From Leadbetterella lacustris (GTDB lineage Bacteria > Bacteroidota > Bacteroidia > Cytophagales > Spirosomataceae), in assembly GCA_965234335.1 (NCBI GenBank), contig OZ248433.1:38471-102470 (forward strand): a stretch of DNA of 64,000 nucleotides, written 5' to 3'. The notes under the pieces were generated by a model. That model did not search any database and had not been told where the DNA came from. It worked only from the letters and a program-made list of their open reading frames with translations. A program made the translations under genes and the position numbers. Each line of letters opens with the position of its first letter. The first letter of the stretch is position 1. Below are positions 9,941-18,873 of this stretch, piece by piece.

Positions 9941-10723
9941 ATGACATCAATAATAAATAAAATAAAAATATTGGTAGGTTTAGTTTGTCTGTCTTTGCTT
10001 TTTGGATGCGAGGATATTATAGATTTTCCTCTTAAAGAATCACAGAAATTGCCAGTAATCGATGCGGAATTTGATATGTATACTGGTATTTGCATGGTAA
10101 AGGTTAGCCAAACCCAAAGTTTGTTAGACAAAGAACCTAGCCCAGTAGTATCAGGATTAGAAGTTAGCATTCAGTATGACAATACTAAATCCAAGATATT
10201 TATAGAGACGGAAAAGGGGACTTATCAGTCCGAAAAATTCATGGCAAGCCCTGGGAAAACCTATACTTTAATAATTAAAAATTTAATGGGTCAGGAGTAT
10301 CGTGCAAAAGCAGTAGCTCCAAATCTAATATTACCAATAGTTAAAGATAGCGTGATAAAATATACAAGCAATGGTATTGATGTCGCTTTTGAATGGAATG
10401 ATCCACAAAATCAAGAAAACTATTATTGGCCAATACTCACAGTAAATAAAGTACCACAAAAATCATGGGATAATATCACATCTGATAATGGAAGAAATGG
10501 AAACACTATGTTTGCAAATTTACAGGTAAATGCCATGAAAAGTGATGAAATAGGTATTCAACTACAAAGTCTAGATGCTGATTCTTTTCGCTATTATCAG
10601 CAATTGATCAATTTATCATTTGGCGGACAGTTACCATATAATTCCAAAAATAATTTTGACAAACCAGCTGCTGGGGTTTTTCGTATAATAAATTACAAAC
10701 CAATAAAACTTACCTTAAAATGA
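9941..10723 (+). CDS. DUF4249 lipoprotein, partner of the TonB receptor
   Basis: This 260-residue protein has a lipobox (LLFGC, Cys near residue 23), an early beta-rich domain with LPVIDAEF and a C-terminal region typical of DUF4249. In this phylum DUF4249 genes usually follow receptors of the kind encoded at 7587. It lies 17 bp behind the receptor and overlaps the next gene by 4 bp. The role is probably surface ligand binding; no ligand is known. Confidence 0.85.
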   Translation: MTSIINKIKILVGLVCLSLLFGCEDIIDFPLKESQKLPVIDAEFDMYTGICMVKVSQTQSLLDKEPSPVVSGLEVSIQYDNTKSKIFIETEKGTYQSEKFMASPGKTYTLIIKNLMGQEYRAKAVAPNLILPIVKDSVIKYTSNGIDVAFEWNDPQNQENYYWPILTVNKVPQKSWDNITSDNGRNGNTMFANLQVNAMKSDEIGIQLQSLDADSFRYYQQLINLSFGGQLPYNSKNNFDKPAAGVFRIINYKPIKLTLK

Positions 10724-12033
10724 AATTTTTTAAGTTTGCCCTTCTTTCGATTCTCTTTTGGGCATGCCAATCTCAGCTGTTGGATCCTAAGTTTAACGAG
10801 TCAACTCCAAATTATAACTTGGTGTTTAACAACAGTTCGCTAGATGAAATATCCATTTCGGTAACTCCAAACGATTGGCAAGCCCTAGAATCCAATCTTT
10901 CTCAGGTTTTAAAAACTGATAGTATAGCCACTGACAAACTAGATAGCAAACTATTGGTGGTACCGGCTTTAGTAAGATTTAAAGACGGAGTATGGAATAA
11001 TGTTGGCCTTAAATTTTATACTTCAAAAAACCTTTTGGATGGGTATAGATTTGGATTGTATCAGCTTCCCTTAGAGCTTGATTTTGATTATTTTGGGTCA
11101 AAGTTTCCTGAAATGGTCAACCAAAATTTCCATGGTTTCTCAAATTTAATTTTAGATAATCAAGCAAATGATAATACAAAAATCAGACAGGTTGTATTTA
11201 ATAGTATGCTTCAAGATCTAGATATTATCACCACCAAAAACAGTTTAAAGAAAGTAAAGATCTCGATTGGCAATCAAAATCAGATTATGCTTTATACACT
11301 CAAAGAAAAGGTTGAGCCAGTAATTATCAAAAATCAATTTAATGAAACCAAATTTAATTTATATCGTACAAATTCTAAGCTTGATAAATTCAAAATTAAT
11401 GACTTTAACCGACTTGAGGCTGGCTACCTTCCAGGTTTTGGGGATGTGCAAAGACTCATCAATTCAGTAAATAGACGGAATAGTATCTTTAACCAAACAT
11501 TTGATCCCATTAGTGGACTGCCAAACGAAAGTGCATGGAAACTATCTTTAGATAATGCTTTTGATAATCAGATGTACATCCGCTGGCTGGCTTTAAATAC
11601 TACAATTGGTAATGACCAATTTAATTTGGTATATCAAGAGCCTTATTATTTTTTCTCTGGTTCCAATACCAAAGCCAATTTCTTTTATACCTTTCCTCAG
11701 AATAGCCTTGGTTTGGGCTTTGATTCATCTATATCCATTCCGGAAATTTTAAATTCGGTAGAGCCCAATCCATTATTGGCAAATATCATAAAGGACCCCA
11801 GTTATTTTAATGAATTTCAAATTGAACTTATTCTACTTAGGAAAAAATTCTTTGCCACTGCCTATTTGTATCCTTTGATTGATAAATATTATAATCAGAT
11901 ACGATTGGCGAGTATGGGTAATAATCTTTCTGATTCACCGCAAATCCAAGATATAGATCTTCTGAAATTATGGATAAAACAAAGAATTGAAACACTCGAT
12001 AAATCCTCAAACGAAATGTCAATTATCCAATAG
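10720..12033 (+). CDS. Divergent CotH-like lipoprotein
   Basis: The 437-residue protein starts with a lipobox (LFWAC, Cys near 16). The order of blocks resembles CotH kinase-like proteins: VRFKDGVWNNVGLKFY, then FHGFSNLILDNQANDNTKIRQ, then a late MYIRWLALNTTIGNDQFN segment. The GLYELRE-type block of classical CotH is poorly conserved, so catalysis is doubtful. It precedes a full CotH protein and shares the operon with VTC and DUF4956 genes, a setting where CotH proteins are common. Confidence 0.6.
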   Translation: MKFFKFALLSILFWACQSQLLDPKFNESTPNYNLVFNNSSLDEISISVTPNDWQALESNLSQVLKTDSIATDKLDSKLLVVPALVRFKDGVWNNVGLKFYTSKNLLDGYRFGLYQLPLELDFDYFGSKFPEMVNQNFHGFSNLILDNQANDNTKIRQVVFNSMLQDLDIITTKNSLKKVKISIGNQNQIMLYTLKEKVEPVIIKNQFNETKFNLYRTNSKLDKFKINDFNRLEAGYLPGFGDVQRLINSVNRRNSIFNQTFDPISGLPNESAWKLSLDNAFDNQMYIRWLALNTTIGNDQFNLVYQEPYYFFSGSNTKANFFYTFPQNSLGLGFDSSISIPEILNSVEPNPLLANIIKDPSYFNEFQIELILLRKKFFATAYLYPLIDKYYNQIRLASMGNNLSDSPQIQDIDLLKLWIKQRIETLDKSSNEMSIIQ

Positions 12034-12065
12034 GATAGTTTTTTGAAAATAAAAATTATATAATT

Positions 12066-14717
12066 ATGAAGAAGCTCATAGTGATATTTTTAATAATGCT
12101 TTTAAATAAGCCTATTCAGGCTCAAGTCCTTATTAATGAATATTCAGCATCTAATTTTACATCATTTAAAAGTAGTTTAGGGGTCTATTCAGACTGGATA
12201 GAACTATATAATACTGGTAATAAGGAGGTAAATCTTAGGGGGTATTATCTCAGCGAGGATGATGATAATCCCAAAAAGTTTAAAATCAATGATAACCTTA
12301 TCATAATGCCTAAATCTTTTGTGAGAATTTACGCTAGTGGTCGAGACATCACAGTTAAGGATTCGATTGGAAACTTGGAAGTACATACCAACTTCAACAT
12401 AACACAATCAAAACAAAATCAAGAAACACTCATATTGCTAAATCAAATGGGTAAAGTGGTAGATTTTACCAAAATAAGAAAAACACAATTGGATCACTCT
12501 GTAGGTAGATTTCCTGATGGAAGTAAAAATTGGTTTTTTTTAAAAATCGGAACTCCCGGAAACCAAAATATTGGTAAAAAATATACTAAATATTCAGATA
12601 CTCCAAAATTTAGTTTGAGCAGTGGCTTTTATGATCAAACCCTTAGGTTAATGATAACAACTAAGGAGAAGAATGTAAAAATTTATTTTACTTTAGATGG
12701 CTCAGAGCCGAGTCCGAAGTCAAAAGTTTACGATGTCCCAATAGATATTGAAAAAACTACTGTGGTCAAAGCACTGGCAGTTAGCAGTGATCAAAATCTA
12801 CATGCCAGTTATACAAATTATGCCACCTACTTTATCAACGAAAAAACACCATTGATGGTAGTGTCTATTAGTGGAATGGATAGTTTATTGTCACTTGCAA
12901 ATGGCAACAAAGACTTAAGGCCTTTTGGAAGTGTTGAGATATACAAAGATAAAAAACTGATAGCAAGCTCTTATGGTGAGTTTAACAAGCTTGGCAATGA
13001 TTCATGGAAAAACAGTCAAAGAGGTATTGATTTTGAATGTGTAGATGGAATGGGATACTCAAATGAGTTGAGAAGTAAATTGTTTAAACTCAGCGAAAGG
13101 GATAGCTTTCAAAAAGTAATGTTTAGACCATCAGGTGACGACAATTATCCTGATGGGTCAGGCACCAAAGGTGGAGGGGCACATTTGCGAGATGCATTTA
13201 TCCAAAATCTGGTAAAAAAATCAGATATGCAACTCGATGTTAGGACTGGAGAAAAGATGATTTTGTATATAAACGGTAAATATTGGGGGGTATATGAGCT
13301 AAGAGAAAGGGTAAATGATCGTGATTTTATAGACTTTTATTACAGTCACGATAGAAAGGATATACAAATGCTAACGACTTGGGGGGCTACAACTTCTAAA
13401 TTTAATAAATCAGAGGCTTTAGATTATTGGGAAGATTTACATCTTTTTGTAAAAGAACATGACTTGTCAATTCCTGAAAATTATCGAATAATTGAAGAAC
13501 AAGTTGATTTAACAAGCTTCGTAGATTATCTCATTGCCAATACTGCCACAGTTGCTACTGACTGGATAAACTATAATACTGCTTGGTGGAGAGGATTAAA
13601 TCCACAAGGGAAAAACAAAAAATGGAGATATACCTTGTGGGATAATGATGCCACATTTGGATATTTTTTAAACTACACCAGATTACCAGACACCACTCCA
13701 AATGCTAAACCATGCGATATTTATGAAATAGCCAAACCAAGGATTGATTCCCTAAGCGTAATTGATTTACTAAAATCGGGAACATTTACTTTTGAGGATA
13801 TCAAGTTAGCAGTAGAGAATGGACAAGCAATTTTTAATTCCGATTCTTCAAAAGTTATTATAGAAAATGCTAGTGACGATATTAATGGACATATTTTAAT
13901 GTTTAAAAAGTTGATGGATAACGATAAGTTCAAGGCCTTTTTTCTAAACAGATACACAGATCTTATCAACCGAACTTTCAATAAAGACTCCATGCTTGCC
14001 TACTTAAACGAACAATATGATTTAATCAAATTGGAGATGCCCAGGCACATAGAAAGATGGGGTGGAACCATGCAGGAATGGGAGAAAAACGTTCAGGATC
14101 TGAGAGATTACATCTCTAAAAGAGACCAAGGTTTGAAAAATGGCCTTAAAGCCTGCTATGATTTGAAGGGGCCGTTTAAATTGACAATTAATTCTGAACA
14201 AAGTAATGCCGTAACTTTAAAAATAAACTCGCTCGATATAGCTAAGTTGCCCTACAATGGGATTTATTTTGGAGGTATTGAGAATCACTTGAAGGCTGTA
14301 GTGGCTGATTCGACAAGTTATCAATTTATGGCTTGGACAAGCGATAAAAATAGTAAGATTTTTAAACCAAACAGTAGAGAAACACAATTGAGTCTTTCAG
14401 GAGATACTCAAGTTAATATTTTAACAAATCAAATAATTTCAAACGTAAATAGACCATTTACGAATTTTAAGCCTTTTCCCAATACATTCCACTATAAACT
14501 AAATGTGTCTTTTGTTGTTATTGAGCCTTCAGAATTTTCATTTTATCTTTTTGATATCCAAGGAAAGCCAATTTCAACCATTGTTGAATCAAAATTCTTT
14601 AAAATAGGTAAACAAGAACTAGAATTAAATTTACCTAAAAACTTAAATCAAGGTCAGTATTACCTGGTAATGAAATCAAATAATTATCAAGAATCTGCCA
14701 AAGTAATTAAGTTCTAA
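12066..14717 (+). CDS. CotH kinase family protein with lamin-tail domain and C-terminal sorting domain
   Basis: The domain order of this 883-residue secreted protein is: signal peptide (to about 20), lamin-tail domain (about 21-140, LINEYSASNF and DWIELYNTGN), chitobiase C-terminal-like domain (about 180-255, YFTLDGSEPSP), CotH domain (about 265-660, with GKYWGVYELRERVNDRDF and LWDNDATFGY), and a final 80-residue beta-sandwich resembling a T9SS type A sorting domain (PFPNTF, LFDIQGKPIS, NQGQYYLVM). CotH proteins are atypical protein kinases. The last 133 codons are the parent of the tandem array that follows. Confidence 0.88.
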   Translation: MKKLIVIFLIMLLNKPIQAQVLINEYSASNFTSFKSSLGVYSDWIELYNTGNKEVNLRGYYLSEDDDNPKKFKINDNLIIMPKSFVRIYASGRDITVKDSIGNLEVHTNFNITQSKQNQETLILLNQMGKVVDFTKIRKTQLDHSVGRFPDGSKNWFFLKIGTPGNQNIGKKYTKYSDTPKFSLSSGFYDQTLRLMITTKEKNVKIYFTLDGSEPSPKSKVYDVPIDIEKTTVVKALAVSSDQNLHASYTNYATYFINEKTPLMVVSISGMDSLLSLANGNKDLRPFGSVEIYKDKKLIASSYGEFNKLGNDSWKNSQRGIDFECVDGMGYSNELRSKLFKLSERDSFQKVMFRPSGDDNYPDGSGTKGGGAHLRDAFIQNLVKKSDMQLDVRTGEKMILYINGKYWGVYELRERVNDRDFIDFYYSHDRKDIQMLTTWGATTSKFNKSEALDYWEDLHLFVKEHDLSIPENYRIIEEQVDLTSFVDYLIANTATVATDWINYNTAWWRGLNPQGKNKKWRYTLWDNDATFGYFLNYTRLPDTTPNAKPCDIYEIAKPRIDSLSVIDLLKSGTFTFEDIKLAVENGQAIFNSDSSKVIIENASDDINGHILMFKKLMDNDKFKAFFLNRYTDLINRTFNKDSMLAYLNEQYDLIKLEMPRHIERWGGTMQEWEKNVQDLRDYISKRDQGLKNGLKACYDLKGPFKLTINSEQSNAVTLKINSLDIAKLPYNGIYFGGIENHLKAVVADSTSYQFMAWTSDKNSKIFKPNSRETQLSLSGDTQVNILTNQIISNVNRPFTNFKPFPNTFHYKLNVSFVVIEPSEFSFYLFDIQGKPISTIVESKFFKIGKQELELNLPKNLNQGQYYLVMKSNNYQESAKVIKF

Positions 14718-14718
14718 A

Positions 14719-15153
14719 ATGACAACTATGCATAAGATTTTAAACTCATTTGACTATCAATTTATGGCTTGGTCAAGCGATAAAAGTAGTCAAATTGTTA
14801 AACCAAACAGAAGAGAAACACAATTGGGTTTTTCAGGAGATACTCAAGTTAATATTTTAACAAATCAAATAATTTCAAACGTAAATAGACCATTTACGAA
14901 TTTTAAGCCTTTTCCCAATACATTCCACTATAAACTAAAGGTGTCTTTTGTTGTTATTGAGCCTTCAGAATTTTCATTTTATCTTTTTGATATCCGTGGA
15001 AAGCCCATTTCAACTATTGTTGAATCAAAATTCTTTAAAATAGGTAAAAAAGAGCTAGAATTAAATTTACCTAAAAACTTAAATCAAGGTCAATATTACT
15101 CAGTAATGAAATCAAATAATTATCAAGAATCTGCTAAAGTAATCAAGTTCTAA
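14719..15153 (+). CDS. Chimeric ORF, array copy 1 (VTC head + CotH sorting-domain tail)
   Basis: The 144 codons begin with the VTC gene's own start (MTTMHKILNSF) and continue with the CotH C-terminal domain from YQFMAW to the natural stop. There is no signal peptide, so a secretion-sorting tail on a protein that starts in the cytoplasm makes little sense. The start lies 1 base after the CotH stop, copying the native gene junction. It is probably a by-product of duplication, though the open frame is kept. Confidence 0.6.
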   Translation: MTTMHKILNSFDYQFMAWSSDKSSQIVKPNRRETQLGFSGDTQVNILTNQIISNVNRPFTNFKPFPNTFHYKLKVSFVVIEPSEFSFYLFDIRGKPISTIVESKFFKIGKKELELNLPKNLNQGQYYSVMKSNNYQESAKVIKF

Positions 15154-15154
15154 A

Positions 15155-15589
15155 ATGGCAACTATGCAAAAGATATTAAACTCATTTGACTATCAATTTA
15201 TGGCTTGGTCAAGCGATAAAAGTAGTCAAATTGTTAAACCAAACGGTAGAGAAGCACAATTGAGTCTTTCAGGAGATACTCAAATTAATATTTTAACAAA
15301 TCAAATAATTTCAAACGTAAATAGACCATTTACGAATTTTAAGCCTTTTCCCAATACATTCCACTATAAACTAAAGGTGTCTTTTGTTGTTATTGAGCCT
15401 TCAGAATTTTCATTTTATCTTTTTGATATCCGTGGAAAGCCCATTTCAACTATTGTTGAATCAAAATTCTTTAAAATAGGTAAAAAAGAGCTAGAATTAA
15501 ATTTACCTAAAAACTTAAATCAAGGTCAATATTACTCAGTAATGAAATCAAATAATTATCAAGAATCTGCTAAAGTAATCAAGTTCTAA
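15155..15589 (+). CDS. Chimeric ORF, array copy 2
   Basis: Same architecture as the copy before it, with head MATMQKILNSF and a KPNGREAQLSLSG variant of the variable segment. Its distal part (KVSFVV, DIRGKPIS, QYYSVMK) equals copy 1, so these two share a recent ancestor or were homogenised. There is no signal peptide. Function is doubtful. Confidence 0.6.
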   Translation: MATMQKILNSFDYQFMAWSSDKSSQIVKPNGREAQLSLSGDTQINILTNQIISNVNRPFTNFKPFPNTFHYKLKVSFVVIEPSEFSFYLFDIRGKPISTIVESKFFKIGKKELELNLPKNLNQGQYYSVMKSNNYQESAKVIKF

Positions 15590-15590
15590 A

Positions 15591-16025
15591 ATGGCAACTA
15601 TGCAAAAGATATTAAACTCATTTGACTATCAATTTATGGCTTGGTCAAGCGATAAAAGTAGTCAAATTTTTAAACCAAACAGTAGAGAAACACAATTGGG
15701 TCTTTCAGGAGATACTCAAGTTAATATTTTAACAAATCAAATAATTTCAAACGTAAATAGACCATTTACGAATTTTAAGCCTTTTCCCAATACATTCCAC
15801 TATAAACTAAATGTGTCTTTTGTTGTTATTGAGCCTTCAGAATTTTCATTTTATCTTTTTGATATCCAAGGAAAGCCAATTTCAACCATTGTTGAATCAA
15901 AATTCTTTAAAATAGGTAAAAAAGAGCTAGAATTAAATTTACCTAAAAACTTAAATCAAGGTCAGTATTACCTGGTAATGAAATCAAATAATTATCAAGA
16001 ATCTGCCAAAGTAACTAAGTTCTAA
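15591..16025 (+). CDS. Chimeric ORF, array copy 3
   Basis: Head MATMQKILNSF as in copy 2, but the distal part (NVSFVV, DIQGKPIS, QYYLVMK) equals the parent CotH gene rather than copies 1 and 2. That mosaic points to recombination between units. The stop is followed after one base by the ATG of the real VTC gene. There is no signal peptide. Confidence 0.6.
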   Translation: MATMQKILNSFDYQFMAWSSDKSSQIFKPNSRETQLGLSGDTQVNILTNQIISNVNRPFTNFKPFPNTFHYKLNVSFVVIEPSEFSFYLFDIQGKPISTIVESKFFKIGKKELELNLPKNLNQGQYYLVMKSNNYQESAKVTKF

Positions 16026-16026
16026 A

Positions 16027-16785
16027 ATGACAACTATGCATGAGGTATTAAACTCATTTGAAAGAATCTCTTTAGAAGAAATGAAAGAGGTGAGTTTGAT
16101 GGATAGACAAGAAAGCAAATTCCTCATTAAGAAGGAGGGCCTTTCTAAATTATTAATATATTTAAATGAAGAATACCTGCTTTTTTCTATTCAAAACAAA
16201 ACTATTCTGAATTATAATACAGTCTACTATGATACTGAAGAACTAGAATTTTACAGAGCTCACTTGGTAGGTAAGTCTAACAGACTAAAAGTTAGAATTC
16301 GAAACTATGTAGATTCGAAAATATCATTTATTGAGATAAAGAAAAAAAACAATAAAGGAAGAACCACTAAAAGTAGAAGGGAATTTGAAGGAGAGTTTCC
16401 TTTGGTTATAGATAAAAAAGAAGCAGTTTATGTAAAAGAAAACGGATACGAAAATGAAAGTAGTTTAGTAGCAACTTTAGCGGTTTTTTATAAAAGGATA
16501 ACCTTGGTGTCTAAAAAACTAAATGAAAGAGTAACTATAGATTTTGATTTAAGATTTACAGATAAGAACAACTCAAAAATCTATGAGGATGTATGTATTA
16601 TTGAAGTAAAACAATTTCAAAAATCATTATCACCAATTTTTGAAAGATTGAATACCATCCGAAATCTGAAAGAACCTGTAAGCAAATATTGTCTTGGATT
16701 ACTTAGTTTAAGGCCAACACTACCTCAGAATTTATTCAAAACAAAATTATACAATTTCAATAAATTTATTATCGGTACAATATGA
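16027..16785 (+). CDS. VTC-domain polyphosphate polymerase-like protein
   Basis: The 252-residue protein has the VTC/CYTH-like tunnel pattern: an early basic ESKFLIKK segment, YYDTEELEFYRAH, RLKVRIRNY, FIEIKKKNNKGRTTKSR and a late IIEVKQFQ strand. The family makes polyphosphate from nucleotide triphosphate or binds it. It overlaps the DUF4956 gene by 4 bp. VTC, DUF4956 and CotH genes are often found together in bacteria. The first 11 codons have been copied into the array upstream. Confidence 0.88.
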   Translation: MTTMHEVLNSFERISLEEMKEVSLMDRQESKFLIKKEGLSKLLIYLNEEYLLFSIQNKTILNYNTVYYDTEELEFYRAHLVGKSNRLKVRIRNYVDSKISFIEIKKKNNKGRTTKSRREFEGEFPLVIDKKEAVYVKENGYENESSLVATLAVFYKRITLVSKKLNERVTIDFDLRFTDKNNSKIYEDVCIIEVKQFQKSLSPIFERLNTIRNLKEPVSKYCLGLLSLRPTLPQNLFKTKLYNFNKFIIGTI

Positions 16786-17375
16786 TGCCATCTGAATTAA
16801 TGAATGAAATATTTGTGCCTTTTACTGATGCTTTATGGCTCAATTTTTTAATAAATCTTATCTTTTTATTAGTATTATATCGTGTACTTATCTTTAGAAA
16901 TAATTTTGATATCGGATTTCTTTCCTCAATTTTTATTCTCAACATCACCATTTATTTTACCACTGCTGTACTAAATAAAACAGAGTTGAATTTAGGTGCA
17001 GGATTTGGGCTTTTTGCGGTGTTTTCTATGCTTAGATTTCGTACCACAGATATAAGTCTACATCAAATGACCTTTATGTTTTTAGCTATTGCTTTTGGAC
17101 TGATAGCGGGAGTTTGGCAAACAAATTTAAATGGCCTTTTTGCAATTTTTGCTGTTATTTCAACTTTGATTTTTGGCTTTTACTCAGTTTTTAGGAAACA
17201 AGTTTACACTACAAAAACTATAGCATATGATAAAATAAACCTCATTATTCCTGAAAGACACCAAGAGCTTCTTATTGACCTAAAGGCTAGGACTGGGCTT
17301 GATGTTAAAAAAGTGGAAATTCTCGACATAGACTTTTTGAAAGATGCCACAGAAATAAAGATTTTTTACAATTAA
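16782..17375 (+). CDS. DUF4956 membrane protein
   Basis: The 197-residue protein has about four transmembrane segments in residues 15-135. The middle holds GAGFGLFAVFSMLRFRT, the hallmark of DUF4956, and a soluble tail of about 60 residues ends EIKIFYN. It is the usual membrane partner of VTC-domain polymerases, so polymer export or anchoring is plausible but unproven. It is in an operon with the VTC gene. Confidence 0.88.
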   Translation: MMPSELMNEIFVPFTDALWLNFLINLIFLLVLYRVLIFRNNFDIGFLSSIFILNITIYFTTAVLNKTELNLGAGFGLFAVFSMLRFRTTDISLHQMTFMFLAIAFGLIAGVWQTNLNGLFAIFAVISTLIFGFYSVFRKQVYTTKTIAYDKINLIIPERHQELLIDLKARTGLDVKKVEILDIDFLKDATEIKIFYN

Positions 17376-17390
17376 GTATTGAACAAATTA

Positions 17391-18050
17391 ATGAAAAAGA
17401 TAGTCTGTTTTTTAATTTTAAATATTGCCGCTTGCAATAGTTTATTTGCCCAAAATTCACCTATTCTGAGGACTTCTGTAGGTGCTGAAAAGAAATTCAC
17501 AAAAAAATTAAGTTTCGAAACAAAACTCGAAACCAGATATTTTACGCCAGTCTATACAGACGCTATGATTTTTAATTTTTTTCGACTCTTTGAATTAGGA
17601 GCTAACTACAAATTGAATAAGCAATTATCAGCGTCGATTTTTTATCGATATGCTCTCCGAAAAAACAATGAATTTACTGATTTTGAAGGTAGAAGCAGGT
17701 ATTTTGTCAATCTAGCTCATCAGGCAAAATTTAATAAAATACGATTACAAAATCGCTTGAGATACCAGCAACAGTATCGTGACAATGATGAGAAAAATGA
17801 ACTACAATCTAGTTTTTTAAGATATAAGTTAGAAAGTACATATAAAATTAATAAAAAAATAAGTCCTTTTTTGGCCACAGAGTTTTTTTATAAAATTCAA
17901 ACCAAACGTATTGATCAACTACGATTAAGCACTGGTATAAATTATAGAATTAATAAAAATAACGGTTTGGAATTTGGAGTTTTTAAAGATTATAGTACCC
18001 TTGGAAATGGATTGTTCAATATAGAAATGGGTTATAAGTTTGATTTTTGA
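17391..18050 (+). CDS. DUF2490-type outer-membrane protein
   Basis: The ATG at 17391 is preferred over a TTG at 17379 because it gives a clean signal peptide (MKKIVCFLILN to LFAQ). About 200 residues of barrel strands follow, with FFRLFELGANYKLN and FYRYALRKNN. The end MGYKFDF is typical of an outer-membrane barrel. DUF2490 proteins have no assigned function. It closes the envelope/polyphosphate run. Confidence 0.8.
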   Translation: MKKIVCFLILNIAACNSLFAQNSPILRTSVGAEKKFTKKLSFETKLETRYFTPVYTDAMIFNFFRLFELGANYKLNKQLSASIFYRYALRKNNEFTDFEGRSRYFVNLAHQAKFNKIRLQNRLRYQQQYRDNDEKNELQSSFLRYKLESTYKINKKISPFLATEFFYKIQTKRIDQLRLSTGINYRINKNNGLEFGVFKDYSTLGNGLFNIEMGYKFDF

Positions 18051-18093
18051 AAAATATGGAATTTGTATATTTGCTAAAAAACTAAAAATGAAA

Positions 18094-18873
18094 TCAAATC
18101 ATTGCCCCAAAGAAAAGTAAAGTTTCTCGAATGTAGGTTTTCCAATATTCCCAGCTGTGTTCGCCTGCATATTTATGAAATTGATGTGGAATTTGGTTTT
18201 CCAGTAATTTATGATGTAAAGCGAGATTGTCATCAAACAATGGGTCGTTTTCGCCACAGTCAAATCTAAAAGGTGCAAGACTTTCTTTATTTTGAATGAG
18301 AATTTCTAACACATCCTCAGGCTTGATAACTTGTTGATCTAGTTCTTCTTTATGCTCAAGAAATTGTGCTAAAGATTTATACATTGTTACAGAAGACAAG
18401 CCACTAAAGGCTTTAAAAAGATTGGGATATTTTGCCCCTAATCTCAAAGCCCCATAGCCACCCATCGACAATCCAGCTATAAAAATGGGTGATTTTGAAC
18501 TGGTTTCTCGGTAGCTCTCCTTAGTGAGTGCTATCACATCTTCAACTATCCATTTTTCATAATCTATCTTCTTATGTTGTAAATAGCCACTTCCATCACC
18601 AAAAAGTCCATCAGAAGGCATCACCAATAACATGGCTGGAATTTCTTTGTTTGAAACCATATTTGTCAAGGTTTCATGAACCCTGGCATTAAGTGCCCAA
18701 GCCCAATGGCTACCATATACGCCATGTAACAAAATCACTATCGGAAGGTCGCAGAAATCTCCTTCAGGTTTATAAACGCAAACATCTGCTCTATGTCCTA
18801 GTGCAGGGCTTTTAACGGAAAAGAAATCTAAACCATTAAAAATTGCTTTTTCTTTGCTAAAAAACTTTGTCAT
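18094..18873 (-). CDS. Alpha/beta-hydrolase esterase (EstA/tributyrin esterase-like)
   Basis: The 259-residue protein has LLHGVYGSH (oxyanion region), the nucleophile elbow GLSMGGYGALRLG with Ser near 151, an acid in the DCGENDPLF stretch and a His in GEHSWEYW. There is no signal peptide. The fold resembles S-formylglutathione hydrolases. Its start codon directly abuts the stop of the alcohol dehydrogenase gene, so the two are co-translated. Together they could oxidise an alcohol or aldehyde adduct and hydrolyse the ester (inference). Confidence 0.88.
   Translation of the reverse strand: MTKFFSKEKAIFNGLDFFSVKSPALGHRADVCVYKPEGDFCDLPIVILLHGVYGSHWAWALNARVHETLTNMVSNKEIPAMLLVMPSDGLFGDGSGYLQHKKIDYEKWIVEDVIALTKESYRETSSKSPIFIAGLSMGGYGALRLGAKYPNLFKAFSGLSSVTMYKSLAQFLEHKEELDQQVIKPEDVLEILIQNKESLAPFRFDCGENDPLFDDNLALHHKLLENQIPHQFHKYAGEHSWEYWKTYIRETLLFFGAMI

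Larger units (their letters stand above)
14319..16061 (+). repeat. 436-bp tandem array (four units) joining the CotH tail to the VTC gene head
   Basis: Four near-identical 436-bp units run head to tail. Each begins at a TATCAATTTATGGCTT stretch inside the CotH C-terminal coding region and ends after the first 35 bases of the VTC gene (ATG...CTCATTTGA). Spacing is exactly 436 bp between starts at 14719, 15155, 15591 and 16027. The first unit is the end of the CotH gene and the last flows into the true VTC gene. The central stretch coding TNQIISNVNRPFTNFK is unchanged at nucleotide level in all units. This is a tandem amplification across a gene boundary. Confidence 0.95.

Noticed and set aside
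14719..16025. Diversity-generating retroelement variable repeats
   Set aside because: Changes are mostly nonsynonymous and several fall on adenines, but they are not restricted to adenines, units are adjacent and no reverse transcriptase is in the window.
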